DNA of 64,000 nt, taken from assembly GCA_910585595.1 (NCBI GenBank), contig CAJUET010000011.1, positions 1 to 64,000 on the forward strand, given 5' to 3'. The notes beneath the pieces are model-generated. The model saw nothing but the letters and a program-made list of their open reading frames with translations, was not told where the DNA came from and ran no database searches. A program made the translations under genes and the position numbers. Positions 8,828-18,201 of this stretch are shown one piece after another; position 1 is the first letter of the stretch; every line of letters begins with the position of its first letter. The stretch comes from an uncultured Christensenella sp. (GTDB taxonomy: Bacteria; Bacillota; Clostridia; Christensenellales; Borkfalkiaceae).

Positions 8828-8843
8828 CGAAATTTTAAAAATC

Positions 8844-8899
8844 AAGCGAAAACGCAAAGTCGCTTAAAGATTTTAAGCGACTTTGCGTTCTTTCGCTTA
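8844..8899 (+). terminator. Long inverted repeat after the HPr-like gene
   Basis: A perfect 18-bp inner stem (8851-8868 with 8872-8889, 3-base loop) is extended by AAGCGAA/TTCGCTT outside. It lies 17 bases past the stop codon. It is AT-rich at the loop and weak in U tract, but very stable. Confidence 0.65.
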
Positions 8900-8921
8900 A
8901 TTCGGAGAACCAAAGAGAACC

Positions 8922-9446
8922 ATGCAGATCAAAGGCGAAACTTCTATTAACAAGTTAATACTTCTTTTCGTCTTTGACAAGATGGAAATTCCCCTATCCG
9001 AGCGAACGCTGATCGATATGTGCACTTCGTCCAACGATTGGATGAATTACATGGATTGTATCGTGCTCATTCACAAACTCCTTTCGGACGGGTTTATTTG
9101 CGAAATTCCGAATAAGTACGATACGCTGTACACTATCACGCCCGAAGGCAGAGAATCGCTTGCGAATTTTTATATCAATATTCCGCTCAGCTTACGGGAA
9201 GAGATTTCACGATTTGTCAAGCAAAACAGCGCCAAATTCCGTACGCGACAGGACTGCAAATCGGACTATTCCTTGAACAACGACGGAACTTATACCGTAC
9301 TTTTAAGGATCCTTGCACCTATGCAGCCCATGCTCGAACTCAAATTCGTCGTTCCCGACCGAAAAACGGCACACAACATCTGTAAAAAATGGGAAGACCA
9401 AGCCGCGGAGCTCTATTCCGCAGTCTACGATACTTTAATCGATTAA
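8922..9446 (+). CDS. DUF4364 family protein
   Basis: The 174-residue protein matches the clostridial DUF4364 pattern. An N-terminal winged-helix-like part (NKLILLFVFDKM, ISExTL-like helix, LIHKLLSDGFI, YTITPEGRESL) is followed by an alpha/beta C-terminal domain. The N-terminal half looks like a PadR/MarR-type DNA-binding fold, and its function is unknown. It is followed 17 bases later by the TSCPD protein gene in the same direction. Confidence 0.8.
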   Translation: MQIKGETSINKLILLFVFDKMEIPLSERTLIDMCTSSNDWMNYMDCIVLIHKLLSDGFICEIPNKYDTLYTITPEGRESLANFYINIPLSLREEISRFVKQNSAKFRTRQDCKSDYSLNNDGTYTVLLRILAPMQPMLELKFVVPDRKTAHNICKKWEDQAAELYSAVYDTLID

Positions 9447-9463
9447 ACTTATGAGGTAACAAA

Positions 9464-9718
9464 ATGATAACCTATTCTACAAAAGGAACTTGCAGCAAAC
9501 AAATTATTTTCGACATCGACGCGGAGCACAAAATTCACAACGTCAAATTTATAGGCGGTTGCAGCGGAAATTTGCAGGGGCTCGCCCGTCTCGTCGAAGG
9601 AAAAACTCCCGAAGAAATTGTACCCGTTCTCGAAGGCATTCGCTGTAAACAGAATACGTCCTGCCCCGATCAGCTGGCACAGGCGTTGAAGCCCTATCTT
9701 TCACCCGAGACAAAATAA
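9464..9718 (+). CDS. TSCPD domain-containing small protein (TIGR03905-like)
   Basis: The 84-residue protein carries four cysteines in the TSCPD arrangement: GTCSKQI, GGCSGN, GIRC and NTSCPDQLAQAL. These likely coordinate a metal. The family resembles a domain found at the C-terminus of B12-dependent ribonucleotide reductases, but here it stands alone, as in many Clostridia. It forms a two-gene unit with the DUF4364 gene and ends at the terminator at 9721-9750. Confidence 0.88.
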   Translation: MITYSTKGTCSKQIIFDIDAEHKIHNVKFIGGCSGNLQGLARLVEGKTPEEIVPVLEGIRCKQNTSCPDQLAQALKPYLSPETK

Positions 9719-9720
9719 AA

Positions 9721-9750
9721 AAAATCCCGACCTTAAAGGTCGGGATTTTT
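9721..9750. terminator. Bidirectional intrinsic terminator
   Basis: The stem ATCCCGACCT/AGGTCGGGAT has a TAA loop, A-rich sequence before it and T-rich sequence after it. It sits between the converging TSCPD gene and the serine dehydratase gene and serves both. Confidence 0.9.
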
Positions 9751-10945
9751 AACAGAACTTATAATTTGCGGCGAGTCCTCCTTCGCTCGTTTCACGGTAA
9801 CGGGCATTGATATCGATACCCGTCTCGTACATTGTTTGAACAATCAGATCGAAAGAAATCCGCCTTGTGCCGCAAAGTAAGCGCGCAACTCTTGCACTGT
9901 CCAATGCACGCATAGCAGCCACGGCATTTCGTTCGATACAGGGTATTTGAACGTATCCTTCGACGGGATCGCAAGTAAGCCCCAATTGATGTTCAAGAGC
10001 GATCTCCGCCGCATACTCTACTTCTTCGGAATTGGAATTAAACAGTGTTGCAACGGCTGCCGCAGCCATCGAAGTTGCGGTTCCGATCTCCGCCTGACAC
10101 CCTGCCTCCGCACCGCTGACGGAGGCATTCGTCTTTATAACGCTTCCGATCATGCCCGCGACCGCAAGCGCGTTTATAATTTTCTCATCGGAAAAATTGT
10201 TCCGCTCTTTAAAATAAACAAGGAGCGCCGGAAGCACGCCGCACGCGCCGCAGGTGGGCGCGGTCACAATCGTTCCCCCGCCCGCATTCTCTTCCGCCGC
10301 GGCGAACGCATAACTTGCGATCATACGCCTTTCCTTTTCTTCGTCCAGTTCCCCGGCGATGGGCAAGGAAAGCCGTTTTGCCTTGCGCATCACATGCAAT
10401 TTTCCGGGGAGAACACCTTCCGCCGCAACGCCGCGCCGAACCGCCCCCTGCATTGTCATCCAAACCTTTTCAAGATATTCCCGAATAGTCGGCTCAAAAC
10501 GGTATACGGATTCATAAAGCGGTATTTTTTGATCGTGACAGTATCCCTTCCACTCGCTGAAATTGCCGAACGGATACGCGCTCTCTTCCGTCCTTGTTTC
10601 GCCGAGCACAGTGACATTTCCCCCGCCGATGGAAAGATAAGTAACTTCTCCGACCTTCTCTCCCCCTTCCGAATACGCCATGAAAGTCATGGTGTTTGGG
10701 TGCGGTAAGTCTTGTTTATCGGGATCGAACTTTACTTCCGCTTTTCTGTTTTTGAATACGGACATGATCGCAAAGTCGGTCAAATGCCCCTTCCCCGTCA
10801 TTGCAAGAGAGCCGTAAAGAGTCACCTCGTAGCGGAAAGCCGACGGATACCGTTTCAAAAAATCGTTCGTTGCATATTCCGGTCCCATAGAGTGGGAGCT
10901 CGAAGGTCCCCGACCGATTTTATAAACTTCTGTTAACGAATACAT
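9749..10945 (-). CDS. sdaA: L-serine dehydratase (L-serine ammonia-lyase), iron-sulfur type, single chain
   Basis: The enzyme deaminates L-serine to pyruvate and ammonia using an oxygen-sensitive 4Fe-4S cluster. The N-terminal beta-type domain (residues 1-140) has GPSSSHSMGP, and the alpha-type domain (from about 160) has TAPTCGACGVLPA, SGAEAGCQAEIG and CDPVEGYVQIPCIERNA, which supply the cluster cysteines. The last residue is Cys398, matching the tail-in-mouth C-terminal cysteine known from the bacterial single-chain enzyme. At 398 residues it is somewhat shorter than the usual 450 or so. It is divergent from the small membrane-protein gene at 10993. Confidence 0.93.
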   Translation of the reverse strand: MYSLTEVYKIGRGPSSSHSMGPEYATNDFLKRYPSAFRYEVTLYGSLAMTGKGHLTDFAIMSVFKNRKAEVKFDPDKQDLPHPNTMTFMAYSEGGEKVGEVTYLSIGGGNVTVLGETRTEESAYPFGNFSEWKGYCHDQKIPLYESVYRFEPTIREYLEKVWMTMQGAVRRGVAAEGVLPGKLHVMRKAKRLSLPIAGELDEEKERRMIASYAFAAAEENAGGGTIVTAPTCGACGVLPALLVYFKERNNFSDEKIINALAVAGMIGSVIKTNASVSGAEAGCQAEIGTATSMAAAAVATLFNSNSEEVEYAAEIALEHQLGLTCDPVEGYVQIPCIERNAVAAMRALDSARVARLLCGTRRISFDLIVQTMYETGIDINARYRETSEGGLAANYKFC

Positions 10946-10992
10946 TTTAGATTCCTTTTAAGTTTTCGAAGCTTGCACATACTGTAAGCGTT

Positions 10993-11289
10993 ATGATCTT
11001 TCTCTATGTTCTTTTGGGAATATATATCCTTGCCGTAAACTTCGCTTCGTTCATGCTCGTAAAGCGTCAATATGAAGAATGGGAGGCAGGCGACGAAACC
11101 GCACGCAAGACGGACGGAAAAATCGTTCTTGCCGCGCTCCTCGGCGGCGCAACCGCAATTTACGTTACGATGTTCTGTTTAAAATACCGTTTGAGCAATT
11201 TGCTCTTAATGATCTTAATGCCTGTTCTTGCCGCATTAAACGTCTATTGCTTTTTTCTCGGTTTCAGAGGCATCTACTACGTTTGGTGA
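10993..11289 (+). CDS. DUF1294-like small membrane protein
   Basis: The 98-residue protein has an N-terminal transmembrane helix, a charged segment containing KRQYEEWEAG, a second hydrophobic stretch with the LAALLGGATAIYVTM motif typical of DUF1294, and a third helix. DUF1294 proteins are integral membrane proteins of unknown role. It is transcribed alone between the divergent sdaA and the converging HAD phosphatase gene. The ribosome site is weak. Confidence 0.65.
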   Translation: MIFLYVLLGIYILAVNFASFMLVKRQYEEWEAGDETARKTDGKIVLAALLGGATAIYVTMFCLKYRLSNLLLMILMPVLAALNVYCFFLGFRGIYYVW

Positions 11290-11295
11290 TCAACG

Positions 11296-12132
11296 TCAAA
11301 CATCCCCGAAACCAGAATTCTTTTCGAGCCACTTTACAACGCCGTCCTCTTCACAATAGCCGATGATCCCCGTCGATTTCTGTTTGAGCCATTCGTCTGC
11401 ATTCATAACGGCATACTTCTCGTCGCACACGTCAAACATATCCGAATCATTGGAGGAATCTCCGAAGCATACAACTCTGTCGCACCCTGTGATTTCTTTT
11501 ATCTTTTTAACGCCATTCGCCTTCGTTGCCTCGCGCGGAGAAATTTCCATCCAAAAATCGCTTTGATAGGTCTCCTGATGATAAATGCAGATATAGCGCG
11601 AATCGAGTTTTAAATCATTCCAAGCGCGTTCGAGAGTCGACTGCGGACCGATACACTTAAAATAAAAGACGGAGCCACTCAAAAGTTCGGTTTCGTTTTG
11701 CGCGCTTACGATGCGCGTATCATCTTTCCTGCGCAAAAGATAGCGTTGCATTCCGATGCTCTCGCTTCCCGAAATCCAGGAGACACGCTCGCGCGAACGG
11801 TCACTCGTTACGCCGAATACGAAAGGCTGAATGTTGTGTGCGCGAAGCACGGAATAGATATAAGATTTGTCTTCATCATTGAACAAAACGGCATTCAACG
11901 TCTGCCCCGTTTTGGGATGGTAAATCAAGCCACCGTTATAGAGCACAACGGGAATATTCAATTCAAGACCTGCAACCGCCTTTTGGGCACTTTCATAGGA
12001 ACGTGCGGTGGCATAAGTAAACATAAGCCCCCGCTCGATCATGCGATTGAGCTTCTCCCGGCTATATTCGGAAACACGCTCCTCTTTCGTGAGCAACGTC
12101 CCGTCTAAATCGGTTACGAATAACGTTTTCAT
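11296..12132 (-). CDS. HAD-superfamily hydrolase, Cof type
   Basis: The 278-residue protein begins with the DLDGTLL motif (nucleophile D8, acid D10). Motif II is in TYATARS, there is a C2-type cap insertion, and motif IV is FGDSSNDSDMFDVC near residue 215, followed by the VMNA segment. These features define the Cof/YkrA-like sugar-phosphate phosphatase subfamily. The substrate is not predictable. It follows the mnmE-lysR pair on the same strand after an 82-base gap. Confidence 0.9.
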   Translation of the reverse strand: MKTLFVTDLDGTLLTKEERVSEYSREKLNRMIERGLMFTYATARSYESAQKAVAGLELNIPVVLYNGGLIYHPKTGQTLNAVLFNDEDKSYIYSVLRAHNIQPFVFGVTSDRSRERVSWISGSESIGMQRYLLRRKDDTRIVSAQNETELLSGSVFYFKCIGPQSTLERAWNDLKLDSRYICIYHQETYQSDFWMEISPREATKANGVKKIKEITGCDRVVCFGDSSNDSDMFDVCDEKYAVMNADEWLKQKSTGIIGYCEEDGVVKWLEKNSGFGDV

Positions 12133-12214
12133 ATTTCCCTATTATTATAACACAAATTGCCCGATTGAGTCACTTTTCAAATGAAAAAATTCCAACAAAA
12201 TTGAGTGAAACTTG

Positions 12215-13114
12215 TCAAAAATTCTTTTTTGGCTTAAACAGATTGACGAATGCCCTAAGAGCATAGGAAACGCTCGCATTTTTGGGAAGCGCGATCCCCA
12301 CAGAGCGGGTGGGCAACAACGGCTCTACGTCGAGTTCGAAAATCGTTCCAAGCGCCACTTTATTTTGTGCGTACTCCCGCGGAAGACATCCGATCCCCAT
12401 CCCCTCGGCGACAAGCTTTTTCATAAAGCCCCAACTGTCGACTTCTATAGCGGGTTGAAGTTTAATACCGAGATTTTCGGTATAGTGATTAAAAGACGTA
12501 CGAAATACGGTGTGCGCTTCCATGAGAAGCAAGGGATATTTTTGCAAATCCCAAACAGAAATCTTTTTTCCTTGCAGTTCTCTAAACGGTTCGCCTGCAA
12601 TGAATACGTCGTTCAACAGCATGACCGTATCATTTACCACGATTCCGTCGTCCGCTTCAAGAGGAAGATTTAAGAAGCCCACGTCACAGCGGTCGGCTTT
12701 CAGATATTCGACGATTTTGGGCGAGACATCGGACGTCAGTTCGAACTTTACGTCAGGGTAAAGCTTATGATACTCCACAAGGCGATCCGCGATACAATAC
12801 TGAAAAATTGTCTCCGACGCACCGATGCGAAGCGTTCCCTGTGCACTGTGGCGGAGCTTCGACAGTTTATCCTCAACACCCGACAAGAGCCGCAACGCCT
12901 TTTCAACGTCGTCGATAATGAGTTCGCCGCCCTGCGCGGTTAGCTCCATCCCCCTATGCCCGCGGTTAAAGAGCGTCATGCCAAGTTGCCCTTCGAGTTG
13001 CCGTATTGCCTGCGATACTGCTGGTTGGGAAATAAACAGTTCTTCCGCCGCTTTTGTAAGACTTCCGCTCCGTGCGACAGTGTAAAATACTTTATAAAGT
13101 TCAAGATTCAGCAT
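12215..13114 (-). CDS. LysR-family transcriptional regulator
   Basis: The 299-residue protein has the N-terminal winged helix-turn-helix of LysR proteins (residues 1-60: SLTKAAEELFISQPAVSQ, IRQLE, LGxxLFNRGHRG) followed by the periplasmic-binding-protein-like effector domain from about residue 90. It starts 12 bases after mnmE and is probably co-transcribed with it. There is no obvious biosynthetic partner gene nearby, so the target is unknown. Confidence 0.92.
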   Translation of the reverse strand: MLNLELYKVFYTVARSGSLTKAAEELFISQPAVSQAIRQLEGQLGMTLFNRGHRGMELTAQGGELIIDDVEKALRLLSGVEDKLSKLRHSAQGTLRIGASETIFQYCIADRLVEYHKLYPDVKFELTSDVSPKIVEYLKADRCDVGFLNLPLEADDGIVVNDTVMLLNDVFIAGEPFRELQGKKISVWDLQKYPLLLMEAHTVFRTSFNHYTENLGIKLQPAIEVDSWGFMKKLVAEGMGIGCLPREYAQNKVALGTIFELDVEPLLPTRSVGIALPKNASVSYALRAFVNLFKPKKNF

Positions 13115-13126
13115 AGCTTTTACCTC

Positions 13127-14416
13127 TCATTTTCCGACACAGAATTTTTCAAATATTTCATCTATGACCGCCTCGGAAGCATTCTCGCCGCTGACCAGTC
13201 CGAGCGCATTTAATGCCTTTGCGATATCCTCGGCATAGAGCTCGGCAGGCAAACTCTGTTTAACCGCACCTATCGCTGATTCTACGCCCTTCTTTGCTTC
13301 GGACAGCGCATTGTAATGCCGCTCTTCCAAAAGATATATCCCATCATTTTCGCGCCCGAAGCCGCGCTCGTATATAATATTGCGAAGCTCGTTCATTCCT
13401 TCGCCCGTTTCTGCGGAAACCACAATATCACACCCTGTGCACTTTTGAATATCGCTCTTTGCTCCCACGGCAATAACGGCTACACCGGCGGGAAATTTTA
13501 CGGGAAATTCATCACCCTCTTTCAGCCATAGAATCAAATCGGCACTTTTGATCGCTTTTTCCGCGCGCGAAATTCCGTCACGCTCTATGATATCTTCGCT
13601 TTCGTGAAGACCTGCCGTATCAAAAATACGGAAATTCACGCCGTTTATTTCAAGACTGCTCTCCACTATATCGCGCGTCGTACCCGCAATTTGCGAAACG
13701 ATTGCGCGGTCATAACCCAAAAGCGCGTTGAAAAGGGTGCTCTTTCCCGCGTTCGGCGCACCGCATAAAACAACGGAAACGCCTGATTTCAATTTTTTAC
13801 CCGCCCGATACTGTAAAAGAAGCGATTGTAATGCCGAATCAACTTCGTTAAGGCGGATGAGCGTCTCTTCTCCCGTCTCCGCAGACAGATCCTCTTCCGG
13901 ATAATCGAGGTCTGCGTCTATTTTAGCAAGGCATTCCAAAAGAAGCGAAGAAAGGCGCTTTCCTTCTTTCGTCAACTTCTCCCCGTATAGTGTATATCCC
14001 GCGCGGACTTCAGCCTCGGACTCCGCATTTATCATGTCCGCCATGCCTTCCGCCGCGGAAAGAGAAAGTTTTCCGTTTAAAAAAGCGCGTTTAGTAAACT
14101 CGCCGCGCTTCGCGGGACGCGCCCCCAGTTCATAGGTTTTTTCAAGCAAACCGCGGGCAATCTCCCTCCCGCCGTGACAATGAAATTCTACGGTATCTTC
14201 GCCCGTAAAAGACTTAGGCGCACGGAAGTATACGCACATTCCAAAATCGCGAAAAGCACCGCAATCGATCTCGCCTGCGTAAAGCATATTGGGAGTCCAT
14301 TTTTCTTTTTTTAAAAAAATTCTTTTTGCAAATTCGAGCACGCCGTCGCCGCTCACTCTTACGATTGCGACTCCGCCCTTTCCCGTTGCGGTTGCGATTG
14401 CAGAAATCGGTTCCAT
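13127..14416 (-). CDS. mnmE: tRNA uridine-34 5-carboxymethylaminomethyl modification GTPase
   Basis: The protein partners with MnmG to modify the wobble uridine of certain tRNAs. The N-terminal formyl-THF-binding domain (1-115) includes SGDG, FTGEDTVEFHCHGG and RAFLNGK. The inserted G domain has G1 GAPNAGKS (219-226), G2 GTTRD (245-249) and G3 DTAG (266-269). The C-terminal helical domain ends in FCVGK, with the conserved cysteine. The length of 429 residues is slightly short for the family. A promoter at 14480-14508 drives it together with the LysR gene. Confidence 0.96.
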   Translation of the reverse strand: MEPISAIATATGKGGVAIVRVSGDGVLEFAKRIFLKKEKWTPNMLYAGEIDCGAFRDFGMCVYFRAPKSFTGEDTVEFHCHGGREIARGLLEKTYELGARPAKRGEFTKRAFLNGKLSLSAAEGMADMINAESEAEVRAGYTLYGEKLTKEGKRLSSLLLECLAKIDADLDYPEEDLSAETGEETLIRLNEVDSALQSLLLQYRAGKKLKSGVSVVLCGAPNAGKSTLFNALLGYDRAIVSQIAGTTRDIVESSLEINGVNFRIFDTAGLHESEDIIERDGISRAEKAIKSADLILWLKEGDEFPVKFPAGVAVIAVGAKSDIQKCTGCDIVVSAETGEGMNELRNIIYERGFGRENDGIYLLEERHYNALSEAKKGVESAIGAVKQSLPAELYAEDIAKALNALGLVSGENASEAVIDEIFEKFCVGK

Positions 14417-14479
14417 ATTACACCTAAAACTTTTTTTATAAAAAACAATTGCTCAAAAGTATAATCTGTATTTATAGAA

Positions 14480-14508
14480 ATTATAGCATATCGCCATAAA
14501 ATTGACAA
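14480..14508 (-). promoter_or_regulatory. Promoter of mnmE
   Basis: Minus-strand TTGTCA (14508-14503) and TATAAT (14485-14480) are separated by 17 bases, about 65 bases upstream of the start codon. Confidence 0.75.
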
Positions 14509-14553
14509 CTGTTTTAATTGTAAATTATATTTGCGAGAAAATAAATGAAAAGT

Positions 14554-14588
14554 AAAAACCCTGCCGCACATTACGCGGGAGGGTTTTT
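14554..14588 (-). terminator. Terminator of the ten-gene envelope operon
   Basis: The stem AAAAACCCTCCCGC/GCGGCAGGGTTTTT on the minus strand has one mismatch, a 7-base loop and T-rich ends. It is 23 bases past the stop of the last operon gene (14611). Confidence 0.85.
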
Positions 14589-14610
14589 AGATTCAATTAA
14601 ATTTCTCATC

Positions 14611-17600
14611 CTACTCTTGCAAACCGCCCGAAGGTTCGGAAGGATCGGGTGAAGAAGGATTTGGAATTTTATAGGCTTGACGAAGAATACGCGAATCGTA
14701 ACACGCCTTTATTTTCGAATCGTCGCCTATTGCATTTTGTATCGTCTCAGCAAATTTAATTGAACTCAAAACGAATGACTCGTCTTTTTCTATTTCCTCC
14801 CCAAACAGAGCGTTCAACGCATTGAGCAATTTGGGAAGTTCCTCGCACCAAGGATTCTTCGAATAATGCCCTGTCCTCAAATATTCACCCTGCCCCACCT
14901 GAAAGTAAGTAACGTCCGAGCCGTCTTTTACGGTAACGTTATTATCCGTTAAGCGAAGTGCAGAGACGAATGTTGCGTTATTCACTAAATTCACAACGAC
15001 CGAAGCCGAAAGCAACTCTCCTTTAATCAATGCCTGATTCAAAATAAGCTGTTTAAGCAATTGAGTTGCGGAAGCGTCGGGAGTAGCATCATTCGGATCG
15101 CTGTCGACAATATCCAATTTACTGACGCTTGAAAACAGCAAGTAAAGTTCTTCCTTTTTTATAACACTGTTTAGAACGTCTTCATAGAGCATCTTCTGCG
15201 CTGAAAACGGCACGATTACCGTAAGACCGTTAATTGAAATCGACGAATTTAAATAATCGGAAACGGTATAGTGAATAATATCCGATGAAAGGAATACTTC
15301 GATCGCACTTGAATCTTCGTCCTTGCCAAGTTTGGCAACCGTTTCAAGAAGCAAATCGTCTTTATTTTCCATCAGATTCTTTAAGTTCAACGCATAACTG
15401 CCGTCATCATTCTTCGTTAAATTGCGAACTGCAAGATAGGACGAAATGAACTTTTTAAGCTCGCCGTAACCGCCGTTCTTCGGTGAACACCAATTCTCCA
15501 CATCATCGTTCAGATATTGCGGCACAATAATATTTTGCCCGTCTTGTTCCTCAAAGCTGCCGCTCATATTGCAAAGCTTTTCTTTGACAAGCAATGCAAG
15601 GCTACCCTCCGCAATACGGCTATCTTCAATTAGATTCATAAAACCGCTGCCGTATTCAAGGAACTCATCGATGTGTTCGTAATAGTTTCCGTCAACGCAG
15701 GCATTGACGAATTCGGAAAGAGTTCCCATACCGTTGAGTATAACTTCAAGCTCGTTGCCTGTAACCACGTTGATAGGCTCTCCGTTTTCGTCCGTATCAT
15801 ACGCCGCATTCGGCACATAAAGCACCCCCTCTCCACCCTCGGTCAAGAAACGGGAAATAAGCGACCGTAACAAATCGGAACGAGACGCATAATATGCAAA
15901 ATTGCGACCGTCCACGTCCGGTTTTTCCATAACTTCGGCAATTACAGCAATAATTGTGCCGGCGTCCTCTTCCTCCCCGCTGAAAATCAGTTCAAATAAT
16001 GATTGATCCTCACGATCGCCGATATTCTTCAAGCCCTTCAAAAAGTAATGCAGTTCACCGTAAGTCTTTACACTTCCGTCCGCACTGAAAGTGTTTTCGT
16101 AGACGATATCCTTCGGAATATAGAAATTATCAAACAACTCGCTAAGCCCGTCACTAAGCGTTTGACGGAAGTAACCCGACGCAAGCGTTTTACCTAATAT
16201 ACGAGACGCGGAAATCTTTACCTCGATCTTATCGTAAAGCTTGATATCTTTCTCCCGATTGGGATTATCCTTGTCGAAAATATACAGGATACGGTTGAAC
16301 ACAGCACTCTCCGCATCTTTCACGTCGTCATAGACCGTGAAGATATCTTCTGCCACGTCAAGTAAGGTTCCGATTTCGTCTGTCCAAGCAACATTTTCAC
16401 CCAAAAGCGCGTTATAAGAGTAAGTCTCCACGCCGCCTGCGTTGAGGTAGGAATTTTGCAAATAACAGTACAGGCGCGCAAGCACGGGGTCGACGGATTT
16501 ACTCTTTCCGTTTTCAAAAAGTGAGAGTTCCTGAACCTTGGGAAGTACCGAACGGATCATATCGAAGGTTTGCCTTCCTTCGCTTTTATCCGAAAGAACG
16601 GTAAAGAATATATTCATAAACCGCCGCAAGTCCTCTTTTCCGACAAGCTGTTGCAAACCGATATACGGGCGCACATTTCTGCCCGTCGTAATTTGCGGAT
16701 CGAAGTCATTCCCCGCATCATCCGGCTTTGTGCGTTCATTATACTCAATGAGTGCTTTGTCCTCCGGAATGGATCTGGAAAGATACCCGCCTTTGAACAT
16801 GATTTTAAGAAGCTCTTTATTCATATCGCTCAGCGAGCTGCCGATAGAAATTTTGTCTAGATTCCCAAGCAACGAGCTGACAAGCGACATGCAGAAATTA
16901 TGGACGAACGTCGGAGAATTATATTCTGCGATCAGCGCGTCGAATTCGTTCTGGAATCCTCCGATCTTCATAACGTTAAGCACCGCTTGCATAAGCCCGG
17001 TCTCAGAAGTACCGTTGACTGCGTTGCCGATCTCCCCCTCGCCGTATTTAACAAGTAATATAACGGTATCGCGCGCCAAGCCCGTAAATTCACCGAGCTC
17101 CGCTCTTAAATTGACTTCTTCCGTAACGCCGTTCAATTCGTCGTCAAGTTCACCCGAAAAGACAAGATCTGCGGCGAACAGATAATACGGCATATCGGCA
17201 GGATCGGACATTGCGTTGAGAATCATGAAAATTCCCTGCGTACCGTAGCTTTCAAGCGCACGGTAAATTTTTAAATGAGTTTCGTATTTGCCACCGATTT
17301 CGTAATCTTTGAGTTTTCCTTCTCCCCTGCCCGCAACCATAAACAGGCATGCGCCAATAAAAGAAATACCCAACACACCTGATACAATTCCGCGCGCAAG
17401 TCCCACAAAGCCACCTGCTATACGGTGCTTTTTGTACGGCGTGGAATTATTTTCGCTAAACGCTTTCGCCTTTTTCTTTTTATGCTTGCGTTCAGAATAA
17501 AAGCACAGATAGACGATATAAAGAATGAATACAGTCAAAAGATACAAGAGGTAGCAAACGGAGGCAAAGGCGATATGATACACCATATCCGCAAGTGTAT

Positions 17601-18180
17601 AAACGTAAGCGGCGGTATCACTTAAAAGTGTTCCGACAACACCGCTGCCGCCTAAACTTTCAAAATAAAGTGTTAAAATATTGCGGAAAGTCGTTGCATT
17701 TTCGGAAACGCCCAAAGCATTCTGCACGCCGTTCTCGCCCATGAAGAGATTGACGAATTTGACAAGCGCGGCATCAATTTGTTTGCTTTTGACTCCGAAG
17801 TAATAGAGCAAAAACCACAGAACCGCAGCCAAAGCAGATTGAGTCCATAAAACAAGGCTCTTACGTCTGCCACGCTTGGCATTGATAAGCGTAGAAAACA
17901 CGACAGTCAGCGAGAAAAGGATCGTAGGTCCCCAGGCAACCGCCATTTCAATCAGTTCGTAAACATTCTCGGATTTCACAGCGTCATTGATAAAAAATCC
18001 GAGCCAAATTCCGCCAATCAAAACCGATGAAGCAATCAGAACAAAAAATGCCGTTTTGAATCTTTTGAAGAAAATTGAAAGAATCAACAAAATCGTGAGC
18101 ACGATAAAGAGAACCAGTTTCCAATTCAAAAACAGGTTATTAAAAAAGGTTGTAAATGAATTTGCCAATAATAAATTCAT
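14611..18180 (-). CDS. Large membrane protein with C-terminal ectodomain; last gene of the envelope operon
   Basis: This 1189-residue protein is not recognised as a whole. Residues 20-285 contain about six transmembrane segments. A strongly basic loop (SERKHKKKKAK) is followed by RIAGGFVGLARGIVSGVLG, which resembles the CvpA family, tentatively. By the positive-inside rule the basic loop is cytoplasmic, which puts the remaining 900 or so residues outside the cell. This part is acidic, helix-rich and irregular, without recognisable enzymatic motifs, and ends in a Pro/Ser-rich tail. The start at 18180 has TAGGAGC eight bases upstream. It is the last of ten same-strand genes and is followed by a terminator. 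It may be the external or scaffold component of the putative machine. Confidence 0.7.
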   Translation of the reverse strand: MNLLLANSFTTFFNNLFLNWKLVLFIVLTILLILSIFFKRFKTAFFVLIASSVLIGGIWLGFFINDAVKSENVYELIEMAVAWGPTILFSLTVVFSTLINAKRGRRKSLVLWTQSALAAVLWFLLYYFGVKSKQIDAALVKFVNLFMGENGVQNALGVSENATTFRNILTLYFESLGGSGVVGTLLSDTAAYVYTLADMVYHIAFASVCYLLYLLTVFILYIVYLCFYSERKHKKKKAKAFSENNSTPYKKHRIAGGFVGLARGIVSGVLGISFIGACLFMVAGRGEGKLKDYEIGGKYETHLKIYRALESYGTQGIFMILNAMSDPADMPYYLFAADLVFSGELDDELNGVTEEVNLRAELGEFTGLARDTVILLVKYGEGEIGNAVNGTSETGLMQAVLNVMKIGGFQNEFDALIAEYNSPTFVHNFCMSLVSSLLGNLDKISIGSSLSDMNKELLKIMFKGGYLSRSIPEDKALIEYNERTKPDDAGNDFDPQITTGRNVRPYIGLQQLVGKEDLRRFMNIFFTVLSDKSEGRQTFDMIRSVLPKVQELSLFENGKSKSVDPVLARLYCYLQNSYLNAGGVETYSYNALLGENVAWTDEIGTLLDVAEDIFTVYDDVKDAESAVFNRILYIFDKDNPNREKDIKLYDKIEVKISASRILGKTLASGYFRQTLSDGLSELFDNFYIPKDIVYENTFSADGSVKTYGELHYFLKGLKNIGDREDQSLFELIFSGEEEDAGTIIAVIAEVMEKPDVDGRNFAYYASRSDLLRSLISRFLTEGGEGVLYVPNAAYDTDENGEPINVVTGNELEVILNGMGTLSEFVNACVDGNYYEHIDEFLEYGSGFMNLIEDSRIAEGSLALLVKEKLCNMSGSFEEQDGQNIIVPQYLNDDVENWCSPKNGGYGELKKFISSYLAVRNLTKNDDGSYALNLKNLMENKDDLLLETVAKLGKDEDSSAIEVFLSSDIIHYTVSDYLNSSISINGLTVIVPFSAQKMLYEDVLNSVIKKEELYLLFSSVSKLDIVDSDPNDATPDASATQLLKQLILNQALIKGELLSASVVVNLVNNATFVSALRLTDNNVTVKDGSDVTYFQVGQGEYLRTGHYSKNPWCEELPKLLNALNALFGEEIEKDESFVLSSIKFAETIQNAIGDDSKIKACYDSRILRQAYKIPNPSSPDPSEPSGGLQE

Positions 18181-18201
18181 TTGCGTGCTCCTAAACAGTT
18201 A